Assembly (NCBI RefSeq): GCF_001542625.1
Contig: NZ_CP016279.1
Coordinates: 10,106,001-10,170,000 of the forward strand
DNA: 64,000 nt
Reading direction: 5' to 3'
Source: Streptomyces griseochromogenes
Lineage (GTDB): Bacteria; Actinomycetota; Actinomycetes; Streptomycetales; Streptomycetaceae
Part shown: positions 33,117 through 41,190 of the stretch, piece after piece
Numbering within the stretch: the first letter of the stretch is position 1
Layout: the number at the start of each line of letters is the position of its first letter
The notes under the pieces: model-generated
Seen by the model: only the letters and a program-made list of their open reading frames with translations
What the model was told of the DNA's origin: nothing
Databases searched by the model: none
Program-made: the position numbers and the translations under genes

Positions 33117-34420
33117 GCCCCCGGCACCTCCTGGGCAACTACGCCCCGGTCACCGAGGAACTCACCGCGCACGACCTGCCGGTGACCGGCACCCTCCCGC
33201 CCGAGCCGGCCGGCTGGTACCTGCGCAACGGCCCGAACCCGGCGGACGCCGCCTCCGGACACTGGTTCTTCGGCGACGGCATGGTGCACGGCGTCCGGCT
33301 GGAAGGCGGCCGGGCCGTCTCCTACCGCAACCGCTGGGTGCGCACGTCCCGGTTCACCGACGGAGCGCTGATGTACGGCGACCAGGGCGACCGGGACCTC
33401 ACCGCGGGCCCCGCCAACACCCACGTCGTCCGGCACGCCGGCCGCACCCTCGCCCTGGTCGAGACCGCCCTGCCCTATGAACTGACCGGCGACCTCGACA
33501 CCTTGGGCCCCTACGACTTCGGCGGCCGGCTGCACACCGCGATGACGGCCCACCCGAAGACCTGCCCGGCCACCGGCGAACTGCACTTCTTCGGCTACGG
33601 CATGCTGGAGCCCGACCACCTCACCTACCACCGGGCCGACGCCACGGGCGAGCTGGTGATCAGCAGGCCCGTGGAGGTGCCCGGGCCGACGATGCTGCAC
33701 GACTTCGCGCTCACCGCCGGCCACGTCGTCTTCATGGACCTGCCCGTCGTCTTCGACGTCGAACTCGCCCTGACCGGCGGGACCATGCCCTACAGCTGGG
33801 ACGACGGATACGGTGCCCGGCTCGGCGTCCTGCGCCGCGACGACCCGCTGGGCGAGGTCCGCTGGTTCACGGTGGACCCCTGCTACGTCTTCCACTCGCT
33901 CAACGCCTACGACGCGCCGGACGGCACGATCGTGCTGCACGTCATGCGCTACCCGGAGATGTACCGGCGCACCGCCGACGGCGGCACCGCGCCGCAGCGG
34001 GCCGTGCTGTGGAAGTGGACCCTCGACCCGGTGCGCGGGACGGTGCGCGAGGAGCAGGTCGACGACCGGCCGGGCGAGTTCCCCCGCGTCGACGACCGGC
34101 TGACCGGCCTCGGCTCCCGCCACGGACACATGACGTCCGGCACCTCACTGGTGCGCTACGACCTGACGACCGGCTCCGCCACCGCGCACGACTTCGGCCC
34201 CGGCCGCACGCCCGGCGAGGCCGTGTTCGCCCCCGCCGACGATCTGCCCGGCGGCCCCGGCTGGCTGCTCACGTACGTCCATGACGCCGCCACCGACCGC
34301 AGCGACCTGGTCGTCCTGGACGCCGGCGACCTCGCCGCCGAGCCGGTCGCCACGGTCCATCTGCCGGCCCGGGTCCCCTTCGGCTTCCACGGCAACTGGC
34401 TCGCCGACCGGGACTCCTAG
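33113..34420 (+). CDS. Carotenoid oxygenase (CCD/RPE65) family protein
   Basis: 435 aa beta-propeller enzyme. WYLRNGPNPADA and HWFFGDGMVHGV are family motifs. The four iron-binding histidines can be read in MTAHPK, MLHDFALT, FHSLNAYD and GFHGNW. Members cleave carotenoids, retinoids or stilbene-type double bonds with O2 and Fe(II). No carotenoid synthesis genes are here, so the substrate is unknown. Coupled to the membrane protein upstream, which might deliver a lipophilic substrate (inference). Presumably under PadR control. The 3' end overlaps the hypothetical gene on the other strand by 4 bp. Confidence 0.9.
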   Translation: MSPRHLLGNYAPVTEELTAHDLPVTGTLPPEPAGWYLRNGPNPADAASGHWFFGDGMVHGVRLEGGRAVSYRNRWVRTSRFTDGALMYGDQGDRDLTAGPANTHVVRHAGRTLALVETALPYELTGDLDTLGPYDFGGRLHTAMTAHPKTCPATGELHFFGYGMLEPDHLTYHRADATGELVISRPVEVPGPTMLHDFALTAGHVVFMDLPVVFDVELALTGGTMPYSWDDGYGARLGVLRRDDPLGEVRWFTVDPCYVFHSLNAYDAPDGTIVLHVMRYPEMYRRTADGGTAPQRAVLWKWTLDPVRGTVREEQVDDRPGEFPRVDDRLTGLGSRHGHMTSGTSLVRYDLTTGSATAHDFGPGRTPGEAVFAPADDLPGGPGWLLTYVHDAATDRSDLVVLDAGDLAAEPVATVHLPARVPFGFHGNWLADRDS

Positions 34421-34821
34421 GGGGTGCCGTCGCCGTGGACCCGGGCGGTCCGGCGCAGTCCGGCGATCTCGGCGACCGTCTCCAGCCAGCGGGCGACGCT
34501 CCCCTCGGCCTCCGGCCCCTCGGCGACCTGCGCGGCGGTCTCCAGCCAGTCGCGCAGCAGCGCGGACGCCTCGCGGGAGGGCAGCGGCTCGGGCAGCACG
34601 GCGGCGTAGCGCAGGCCGCCGGAGCGGACGATCTTCGCGACGAACGACAGCGAGCGCGGCACCACCCCGAGCCGGTCGAGGGTGATCGCGGCCGCGATGG
34701 CGCCGTCGCCGAACAGGGCCGTGCGGAAGGCGCCGTGGGTGAGGCCGTAACGCAGGAGGACGGGGACGTCGGTGGCGTCGAGGAGGTCGTCGTCGGTGCG
34801 GGTGGTGGGCGTGGGTGGCAT
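34417..34821 (-). CDS. Hypothetical protein, last gene of the toxin operon
   Basis: 134 aa, mostly helical and acidic in the middle (ALLRDWLETAAQVAEGPEAE, VARWLETVAEIAGLRR). I do not recognise a family. No signal peptide or membrane segment is seen, so it is probably cytosolic. It starts 22 bp after the lipoprotein gene and reads in the same direction, making it the fourth gene of the 37313-34417 operon. A chaperone or cytosolic partner of the toxin is possible but unsupported. Confidence 0.55.
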   Translation of the reverse strand: MPPTPTTRTDDDLLDATDVPVLLRYGLTHGAFRTALFGDGAIAAAITLDRLGVVPRSLSFVAKIVRSGGLRYAAVLPEPLPSREASALLRDWLETAAQVAEGPEAEGSVARWLETVAEIAGLRRTARVHGDGTP

Positions 34822-34843
34822 ACGGGCCTCGCTCGGGTCCGGG

Positions 34844-35314
34844 TCAGCGGACCCTGATGGTGTAGAGGAAGTACTCGGCGTCCTGGCCGGGGGTGCCGGT
34901 GGCGGTGGGGACGGGGCTCGCCGAAGCCTTGGCCTGGGCGGCGCTGCTGCACCTGGCCATCGGGCAGTGCAGCAGCTTCACCGTCGTGCTGCCCTTCTTG
35001 CGCGCCGTGAAGTCGAAGTACTCGACGCCCTCACCGCCACCGGTGACGCCCTTGGGACTGGCGTGGCTGTCCTCGCGCTTGCCGTTGTACCGCAGGACGC
35101 GCCCGCTCGGCCACGGGTCGGCGAGGTACCAGTGCTCCCCCAGGGCGGGGCTGGCCGGGACCGAGAGGGTGAACTTGGCGCCCTTGCGGACCTTGACGGA
35201 GCGCTCCTGGACGCCGTACTCGTGGTGCCCCGAACCACCGAGGAGGCCGCAGCCGGTCAGGGCGAGGGGAAGAAGGGCCGAGGCCGCCAGCAGGCGGGCT
35301 GTTGATATGCGCAC
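34844..35314 (-). CDS. Lipoprotein with chagasin (I42)-like inhibitor features
   Basis: 156 aa. Signal peptide with lipobox LTGC (LLAASALLPLALTGCG). The mature part resembles chagasin-family cysteine-protease inhibitors: S-P-A-L-G-E-H-W occupies the place of the N-P-T-T-G-Y-x-W loop, and VTGGGEGVEYFDFTA with KKGSTTVKL matches the G-x-G-G loop and following strands. The third (R-P-W) loop is not conserved. It lies 12 bp after a gene whose product ends in a papain-like domain, so an extracytoplasmic immunity or control protein is the natural inference. GTG start at 35314. Confidence 0.6.
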   Translation of the reverse strand: MRISTARLLAASALLPLALTGCGLLGGSGHHEYGVQERSVKVRKGAKFTLSVPASPALGEHWYLADPWPSGRVLRYNGKREDSHASPKGVTGGGEGVEYFDFTARKKGSTTVKLLHCPMARCSSAAQAKASASPVPTATGTPGQDAEYFLYTIRVR

Positions 35315-35326
35315 GGTCAGTCCTGG

Positions 35327-36919
35327 TCAGTTCTGGTCGATGTAGACGCGGTTGACGTTGTCGAAGCGGTTGTCGCAGGCGCCGCTGAGATCGCCCTTGA
35401 CGAAGTCGTCCTCGCTGACCCAGGTGGTGGTGCCCCAGGGGTTGTAGACCTGGAGCTTGTCGCCCTCCTGGCCGACGATCATCATGCCGTGGCCGACCCA
35501 GTCGCCGTTGTCCTCGTGCCCCTCGACGTTGATGGGGACGGGCTTGCCCTCGGCGACGGACTTCTCGATGTCGGTCAGCACGTCCCGGCGGTCGTCGGCG
35601 CCGTGCATGTCGTGCGACGCGTAGTGGTCGCCGGTGTGCGGGCTCAGCTCCTTGTCGGAGATCTCGACCTGGCCGTCGGAGTCCATGCCGTCCGGGGTGT
35701 CGCTCCAGAAGTGGGTGTAGTCCCCGTCGCCCTCCTCGTGCATCCGGTACTGCTCGTCGTGCAGCCGCTTGCGGAAGTGCGCGGGGTCGTCGTCCTGGCC
35801 GGTCGGGCCGCCGGTCAGCTCGAGGGCGTAGACCGGGTCGACCATGGCCCGCGCCGTGACGGTCGAGGACGGCACGCACGTCGCGGCGTCCTGCGACCAC
35901 CGCTGGTTGCCGAACGTCTGGTCGTCGGTGTTGTGGTTGGAGCCGTTGTCGTTCCTGCCCTCGTCGTTCAGGCTGTCCGTCTGCGTGGTGATCGGCGCCA
36001 GATGGTCCTCCAGCCACGCCGGGTCCTTGCCGTGGATCTTCCCGGCGAACTTCTCGACGTCGTCGGCGGAGTAGCCCGAGGCGAGGGCCTTCAGGATGTA
36101 CGCCTTCTCCTGCGGGGTGGAGGCGTTCGCCAGCAGTGTGTCCATGCGGGCCCGGTCGGCGGCCGGCAGACGGTCCATGGCACGGCCGGATCGTTCGAGA
36201 TCGTTGGCGCTGAGGATCTCGTTCATCTCGGGGTCGCCGTCGGGGTTGCTGGTGTCGGCCAGCGCCAGGCGGTCGGCGGCGGTGAGCCCGTCGGCGTCGA
36301 GCTTTCCGGCCCGCGCCTTCGACGCCCACTTGTTCAGGTCCCGGGCCGCCGCGCGGGCGGCGTCGTCGGCGGCGACGGCGGCCTTGAGCCGCAGGTCGAC
36401 GCCCGCGGAGGCGACGGAACGGGCCTTGAGCCGGGCCGTCTCCTCGTCGTCGTCCTCGTACCAGTCGTCGAAGAAGCCGTCCTTGCCGCCGAGCATGGTG
36501 CGCGCCTGGTGCAGCTTGGCCCGGCCCCCGCGGTCCTGGTCCTGCGCGCCCTTGACCGAGTCGGCGAGGCTCAGCAGCGCCTTGGCGCCGCCCTCGAACG
36601 CGTCGGCCAGGTGCTGGGCGTCCCGGGAGGCGGCGGCCACCACGGCGGAGGCGAGGACGCTCGTGTCTCCGACCCACACCTCGGGCAGGCCCTTGCGGGC
36701 CACCTTGTCGACCCGGTCGCGCACATCGGTGGCGTCGTCGCACTGGCCGCGGTAGCGCTTGGCCAGCGACTCCAGCGTCGCGTGGTCACCGGCCGGCGCG
36801 GACACCGCCAGGGCGTCGTCGATCGCGTCGATCAGGTCGTTCTTGCTGTCGGCCGAGGAGATGGTGTCGCACAGGCCCGTCAGCTTCTTGCGGCGGTCGG
36901 TGGTGTCCTCCGTCGTCAT
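35327..36919 (-). CDS. Type VII-like effector with papain-like C-terminal domain
   Basis: 530 aa, no signal peptide. Residues 1-330 are helical and Ala/Asp/Lys-rich (LADAFEGGAKALLSLADSVK, AAARDLNKWASKARAGKLD), like the long N-terminal parts of secreted polymorphic toxins. The C-terminal 190 residues look like a papain/C39-type cysteine peptidase: C348 in AATCVPSSTVTARAM at a helix start, H477 in WVGHGMMIVGQEG, N493 in LQVYNPWGTTTW. It follows a WXG100-like gene by 13 bp and precedes the chagasin-like lipoprotein by 12 bp. GAGGGG precedes ATG 36919. Secretion route and target are inferred. Confidence 0.65.
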   Translation of the reverse strand: MTTEDTTDRRKKLTGLCDTISSADSKNDLIDAIDDALAVSAPAGDHATLESLAKRYRGQCDDATDVRDRVDKVARKGLPEVWVGDTSVLASAVVAAASRDAQHLADAFEGGAKALLSLADSVKGAQDQDRGGRAKLHQARTMLGGKDGFFDDWYEDDDEETARLKARSVASAGVDLRLKAAVAADDAARAAARDLNKWASKARAGKLDADGLTAADRLALADTSNPDGDPEMNEILSANDLERSGRAMDRLPAADRARMDTLLANASTPQEKAYILKALASGYSADDVEKFAGKIHGKDPAWLEDHLAPITTQTDSLNDEGRNDNGSNHNTDDQTFGNQRWSQDAATCVPSSTVTARAMVDPVYALELTGGPTGQDDDPAHFRKRLHDEQYRMHEEGDGDYTHFWSDTPDGMDSDGQVEISDKELSPHTGDHYASHDMHGADDRRDVLTDIEKSVAEGKPVPINVEGHEDNGDWVGHGMMIVGQEGDKLQVYNPWGTTTWVSEDDFVKGDLSGACDNRFDNVNRVYIDQN

Positions 36920-36932
36920 GGCGCGCCGCCCC

Positions 36933-37313
36933 TCAGTAACCGGCCAGCGCCGACGGGCGGTCGGCGTGGGCGGGCATCGTGGTGAGGTGGCTGTCCCCGG
37001 CCGGCACCCGCACACTGCGCACGCTGGTGTCGACGAGCCCGTCGCTGCCGCCGTACGCGCCCTTGGAGCCCCGCACCTTGTCCGCGAGCTCGTGCAGCGC
37101 CGCCTGAAGCGTCTTGGCCTCCGCCTCCCAGGCGGCGGCGTACGCGTTGAACGCCGCGGCGGAGTCCGGGCCGCCCAGCGCGTCGTCCGTGTAGCAGAGA
37201 CCGGGCTCGATCGCCTTGCGTATCCTGCCCGTGTCGTCGCCCGCGCCGTCCAGTTCCTTCGCCTGGCCGGACATGCCGGACTTGACCGTGAAGCCGTCCG
37301 AAGACGCGCCCAT
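36933..37313 (-). CDS. WXG100/ESX-type small secreted-protein-like partner
   Basis: 126 aa. A helical N-terminal half (FTVKSGMSGQAKELDGAGDD, RIRKAIEPG), then FNAYAAAWEAEAKTLQAALH with ELADKVRGS, the helix-turn-helix plan of ESX (DUF2580-like) proteins; the turn has no exact WxG. The C-terminal 40 residues look disordered. It is first in a four-gene operon with the toxin-like gene. ATG 37313 is used because GGGGAG is at the right distance; the ATG one codon earlier is too close. It probably pairs with or chaperones the effector. Confidence 0.6.
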   Translation of the reverse strand: MGASSDGFTVKSGMSGQAKELDGAGDDTGRIRKAIEPGLCYTDDALGGPDSAAAFNAYAAAWEAEAKTLQAALHELADKVRGSKGAYGGSDGLVDTSVRSVRVPAGDSHLTTMPAHADRPSALAGY

Positions 37314-37472
37314 CATGCTCCCCCGTCGCATTCGATCATGACCGCCGGGGAGGCTAACACGCGTCAGTCGTACGCTCGTCCGTGAAGCACACGGCCCCCA
37401 CAGGGCTGCCACACCATCCACCCGAGGCATGCGGCCCTGAGCCGCCGGCGGAAGATCAGGAGAGCCCCAGGC

Positions 37473-37868
37473 ATGTCACGCAAGGCCGGTCTCAAGCAGC
37501 GGATCGTCACCCGCTTCCAGCGCCACCTCGCCAACCCGCTCAACCGGCGCCTGCCGTTCCAGACCGTCCTGGAGACCACCGGCCGCACCTCGGGCCTGCC
37601 CCGGCCGACGCCGGTGGGCGGTCGCCGGGTCGGGGACTCCTTCTGGATCGTCTCGGAGTTCGGGTTCAAGTCCCAGTACGTGCGCAACATCCAGGCCGAC
37701 CCGGACGTCCGCGTCCGCATCGGCGGCCGCTGGCACCACGGCACCGCCCACCTCCTGCCGGAGGACGACGCCGTGGCCCGCCTGCGCGCCCTGCCCCGCT
37801 TCAACAGCGCGGCCGTGCGGGCCTTCGGCACCGATCTGCTGACGGTACGGGTGGACCTGACGGACTGA
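37473..37868 (+). CDS. Deazaflavin (F420)-dependent nitroreductase family protein
   Basis: 131 aa. LETTGRTSGLPRPTPVGGRR, SFWIVSEFGFKSQYVRNIQA and VRIGGRWHHGTAHLL are the motifs of the DDN/FDOR-A split-barrel family, which uses F420H2 to reduce quinones, nitro compounds or enones. Fits with fbiC in the same window. It diverges from the type VII operon with 159 bp between; I see no clear operator there. Substrate unknown. Confidence 0.85.
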   Translation: MSRKAGLKQRIVTRFQRHLANPLNRRLPFQTVLETTGRTSGLPRPTPVGGRRVGDSFWIVSEFGFKSQYVRNIQADPDVRVRIGGRWHHGTAHLLPEDDAVARLRALPRFNSAAVRAFGTDLLTVRVDLTD

Positions 37869-37917
37869 GAAAAGGCGTTGGACGATCGCCTGCCCGGGCC
37901 GACGCTCCGAGGCCCGC

Positions 37918-39369
37918 TCATCCCGGCCAGACGATCGCCTGCACCTCGCTGTACGCATGCAGGGCGTAGGAGCCGACGTCCCGGCCGACCCCGCTCTTCT
38001 TGAAGCCGCCGAAGGGCGCCTCCATGTTGCGGCCGACCGTGTTGACACCCACGCCGCCGGCCCGCAGCCGCCGGGCCACGCGGAAGGCACGGGCCACATC
38101 GCCCGACCAGACGTAGTCGATCAGGCCGTAGTCGGAGTCGTTGGCGAGGGCCACGCCCTCGTCCTCCTCGTCGAAGGGAATCACCGACACCACCGGTCCG
38201 AAGATCTCCTCCCGCGCCACCCGCATGTCGTTCGCGCAGTCGGCCAGCAGGGCCGGTGCGACATAGAACCCCCGCTCCAGAGGCGGACGTTCGCCACCGA
38301 AGACCACCGTCGCACCCTCCTTGCGCCCCAGCTCGACGTACGACTCCACCCGCGCCCGGTGCTCGCCGGAGATCACCGGCCCCACGACCGTGTCCGGCTC
38401 CCTCGGATCGCCGACCTTCAGCCGGCGGGCGTAGCCGGCGAGCTGCTCCACCAGTCGCTCGTACACCCCCCTCTGCGCCAGCACCCGCGTCGGCGCCGTA
38501 CAGATCTGCCCGCTGTAGAAGGAGAACGTGGTCCCGATCCCCGCCACCGCCGACGCGAGGTCCGCGTCGTCGAGGACGAGGGCCGCCCCCTTCCCGCCCA
38601 GCTCCATCAGCTGGCGCTTCATGTCCCGCCCGCACACCTCGGCGATGCGCTGCCCGACGGCCGTCGAACCGGTGAAGCTCACCATGTCGACGTCGGGCGA
38701 GGCGACGGCCGCCTCACCGACGTCCGTGGCACGCCCGGAGACCACGTTCACCACACCCGCCGGTGCGCCCGCCTCCTGAAGCGCCTCGGCCATCCGGTAT
38801 ACGGACAGCGGGTCCTGCGGGGCCGGTTTCACGACCACCGTGTTGCCCATCGCCAGCGCCGGGGCGATCTTGCCGGCCGGGTTGGCCCACGGGTTGTTGT
38901 ACGAGGTGATGCAGGTGACGACCCCGACGGGCTGGCGCACGGCCAGCGCCCCCATCACCCCCGCCCTCCCCATCGGCCCGGCCTCGTTGATCTGCGGCGC
39001 AATCGCCCACTCGGCCGCCTCCACGGCGGCGTACCGGCGGAACCGGGCGGCGGCCACCCCGACCTGCATGGCCCGGGCCGTCCCCGTCGTCGCCCCGGTC
39101 TCGGCCCGCGCCAGCTCGGCGTACGGCAGGAGCCGGCCGCGGATGATCTCCGCGGCCCGCCCGAGTACCGCGGCCCGCTCCTCGGGCCTGGTCCGCGACC
39201 ATGCCCCGAACGCCTCCCGGGCCGCCGCACAGGCCGCCCGCACCTGCGCCACGGAGGCCTCCGGCGCCTGCCCGACCGTCTCCTCGGTGGCCGGGTCGAT
39301 CACCGGGTAGTACCCGGAGTCGGGCTCGACCCACGCGCCCCCGACGAACAGCCGCTGCCCGTCCCTCAC
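37918..39369 (-). CDS. Aldehyde dehydrogenase (NAD(P)+)
   Basis: 483 aa, full-length ALDH. Catalytic C290 is in YSGQICTAPTR and the general base E256 in QLMELGGKGAALV. FTGSTAVGQRIAEV and AREEIFGPVVSVIPF are conserved. It oxidises aldehydes to acids. GTG 39369 overlaps the stop of the upstream amidohydrolase gene (GTGA), so the two are translationally coupled. It is the last gene of the unit that starts at 42309 behind two CTGACG-N3-CGTCAG operators. Confidence 0.95.
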   Translation of the reverse strand: MRDGQRLFVGGAWVEPDSGYYPVIDPATEETVGQAPEASVAQVRAACAAAREAFGAWSRTRPEERAAVLGRAAEIIRGRLLPYAELARAETGATTGTARAMQVGVAAARFRRYAAVEAAEWAIAPQINEAGPMGRAGVMGALAVRQPVGVVTCITSYNNPWANPAGKIAPALAMGNTVVVKPAPQDPLSVYRMAEALQEAGAPAGVVNVVSGRATDVGEAAVASPDVDMVSFTGSTAVGQRIAEVCGRDMKRQLMELGGKGAALVLDDADLASAVAGIGTTFSFYSGQICTAPTRVLAQRGVYERLVEQLAGYARRLKVGDPREPDTVVGPVISGEHRARVESYVELGRKEGATVVFGGERPPLERGFYVAPALLADCANDMRVAREEIFGPVVSVIPFDEEDEGVALANDSDYGLIDYVWSGDVARAFRVARRLRAGGVGVNTVGRNMEAPFGGFKKSGVGRDVGSYALHAYSEVQAIVWPG

Positions 39370-41096
39370 CTGGTGCTCACCGTCCCGGTGTCCCGCCCGG
39401 ACCGCAGCACCCTGCCGGGTACGGACCCGCTGACCACGTCGTCCCGGATCGCCTCGACCCCGTTGACCCACACGGCCCGCACCCCGAGCGCCCTGGAGTC
39501 CAGCCTCGGGCTGTCGCCCGGCAGGTCGTGCACCAAGGTGGCCCGGCCGGCGTCGATCCGCTCCGGGTCGAACAGCACCAGGTCGGCATGCCAGCCCTCT
39601 TTCACCCGCCCCCGCTCCCGCAGCCCGAACAGCCGCGCCGGGTCGTCGGTCAGCATCTTCACCGCCTGCTCCAGGCCGACCAGCTTCCGGCCGCGCAGAC
39701 AGTCCCCGAGGAACCGGGTGGTGTACGGCGCCCCGCACATCCGGTCCAGGTGCGCGCCCGCGTCCGAGCCCCCGAGCAGCACGTCCTCGTGCTGCCAGGT
39801 CTCGGCCCGCAGGGCCCAGGAGGCGGGGTCGTTGTCGGTGGGCATGGGCCAAAGGACCGTACGCAGCTCGTCGTTGGTACAGATCTCCACCAGACAGCTG
39901 AAGGGGTCCTGCCCGCGCTCGGCGGCGACGTCCCGCACGACCCGCCCCGTCAGCCCTCGGTTGGCCTCGCTGTAGGTGTCCCCGATCACGTACCGCCCGA
40001 AGTCGGCGAGCCGCCGGAAGACGCCCGCCTCCTTCGACCGGGCCCGCCGCAGCATCTCGCTCCTGACCTCGGGGTCACCGAGCCTGACGATCCGCTCGGG
40101 CACGGGCAGCCCGAGGATCGGCCCCCACCCCGGGATGAGGTTCAGGGCGCAGAAGGTGCCCAGGGACATGTTCATCGGGGTGAGGATCGGCATGGTGAGC
40201 GCCACCACGCGCCCGCCCGCCTTCCGCGCCCGCTCACTGACGCTCAGCTGCCGGGGCACCCGCTCGGGCACGGCCGCGTCGACGGTGAGGACGTTCCAGT
40301 TCAAGGGCCGTCCCGCGACCGCGCTCATCTCCACGAACAGATCGATCTCGGCATCGCTGAACTGGTCCAGACACCCGGCGACGATCGCCTCGATCTGCGT
40401 ACCCTCGTGCTCCCCGACGGCCCGGGACAGGGCCAGCAGTTCCTCCGGCGTCGCATGCCGGGAGGCCACCGGCTGCCCGTCCCCGTCGGAGTGCGTACTG
40501 GACTGGGTGGTGGACAGCCCCCAGGCCCCCGCGTCCATGGCCTCGTGAAACACCCGGAGCATCTCCTGGAGCTGCTCCTCGTTCGGCTGCCCGCCGATGG
40601 CCCGCGGCCCCATCACATACCGCCGCAGCGCACAGTGCCCCACCATGAACCCGGCATTGACCGCGATCCGCCCCTCCAAGGCGTCCAGGTACTCCCCGAA
40701 GGAATGCCAGCTCCACGGCGCCCCCCGCTCCAGCGCCACCAGGGACATGCCCTCCACCTTGGACATCATCCGCCGGGTGTAGTCGGCGTCCTCGGGCCGG
40801 TCCGGATGGAGCGGCGCCAGCGTGAACCCGCAGTTCCCGGCGGCCACGGTCGTCACTCCGTGGTTGAGCGAGGGCGTGGCGTACGGGTCCCAGAAGAGCT
40901 GGGCGTCGTAGTGGGTGTGGGGGTCGACGAAGCCGGGGGCGAGGACGAGGCCGGAGGCGTCCTCGGTGGTGAGGGCGTCCTCGGTGATCGTCCCGATGGC
41001 GGCGATACGGCCGCCCCGTATGCCGACGTCGGCGGTGTAGGCGGGCGCGCCGGTCCCGTCGACGACGGTCGCGCCCTTGATGAGGTGATCGAACAC
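39366..41096 (-). CDS. Amidohydrolase, N-acyl-D-amino-acid deacylase-like
   Basis: 576 aa. Metal motif H60-T-H62 in APGFVDPHTHYDAQ, then VAAGNCGFTLAP (the Cys ligand region of D-aminoacylases), VGHCALRRYVMG, and LLGGSDAGAHLDRMC with the catalytic Asp. Members of this COG3653 group hydrolyse N-acyl-D-amino acids or related cyclic amides. In a pathway of acyl-CoA and F420 enzymes it may open a ring or amide, which is inference. GTG 41096 has GGAGG 6 nt upstream; the spacer to the LLM gene holds an intergenic repeat. Confidence 0.85.
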   Translation of the reverse strand: MFDHLIKGATVVDGTGAPAYTADVGIRGGRIAAIGTITEDALTTEDASGLVLAPGFVDPHTHYDAQLFWDPYATPSLNHGVTTVAAGNCGFTLAPLHPDRPEDADYTRRMMSKVEGMSLVALERGAPWSWHSFGEYLDALEGRIAVNAGFMVGHCALRRYVMGPRAIGGQPNEEQLQEMLRVFHEAMDAGAWGLSTTQSSTHSDGDGQPVASRHATPEELLALSRAVGEHEGTQIEAIVAGCLDQFSDAEIDLFVEMSAVAGRPLNWNVLTVDAAVPERVPRQLSVSERARKAGGRVVALTMPILTPMNMSLGTFCALNLIPGWGPILGLPVPERIVRLGDPEVRSEMLRRARSKEAGVFRRLADFGRYVIGDTYSEANRGLTGRVVRDVAAERGQDPFSCLVEICTNDELRTVLWPMPTDNDPASWALRAETWQHEDVLLGGSDAGAHLDRMCGAPYTTRFLGDCLRGRKLVGLEQAVKMLTDDPARLFGLRERGRVKEGWHADLVLFDPERIDAGRATLVHDLPGDSPRLDSRALGVRAVWVNGVEAIRDDVVSGSVPGRVLRSGRDTGTVSTR

Positions 41097-41134
41097 GGGT
41101 TGCCTCCTCAACTCCGTTGCGATGACCGGCCTGA

Positions 41135-41164
41135 AGGGGCGCGGGGAACTGCGCGACCAGCCAC
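41135..41164 (-). repeat. Streptomyces intergenic repeat (copy B)
   Basis: Reverse complement of the element at 61651-61680; the top strand begins AGGGGCGCGGGGAACTGCGC and ends GACCAGCCAC. It is placed between the LLM stop and the amidohydrolase start, inside an apparent operon. Confidence 0.75.
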
Positions 41165-41190
41165 GCACGACCCGCACCCGCCGACGGCGC

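Noticed and set aside
37321..37380. Half of the CTGACG-family operator (CGTCAG) upstream of the F420 reductase at 37473
   Set aside because: Only one half-site; the opposite arm is missing, so I did not count it in the regulon. The same holds for half-sites near 56095 and 56243.
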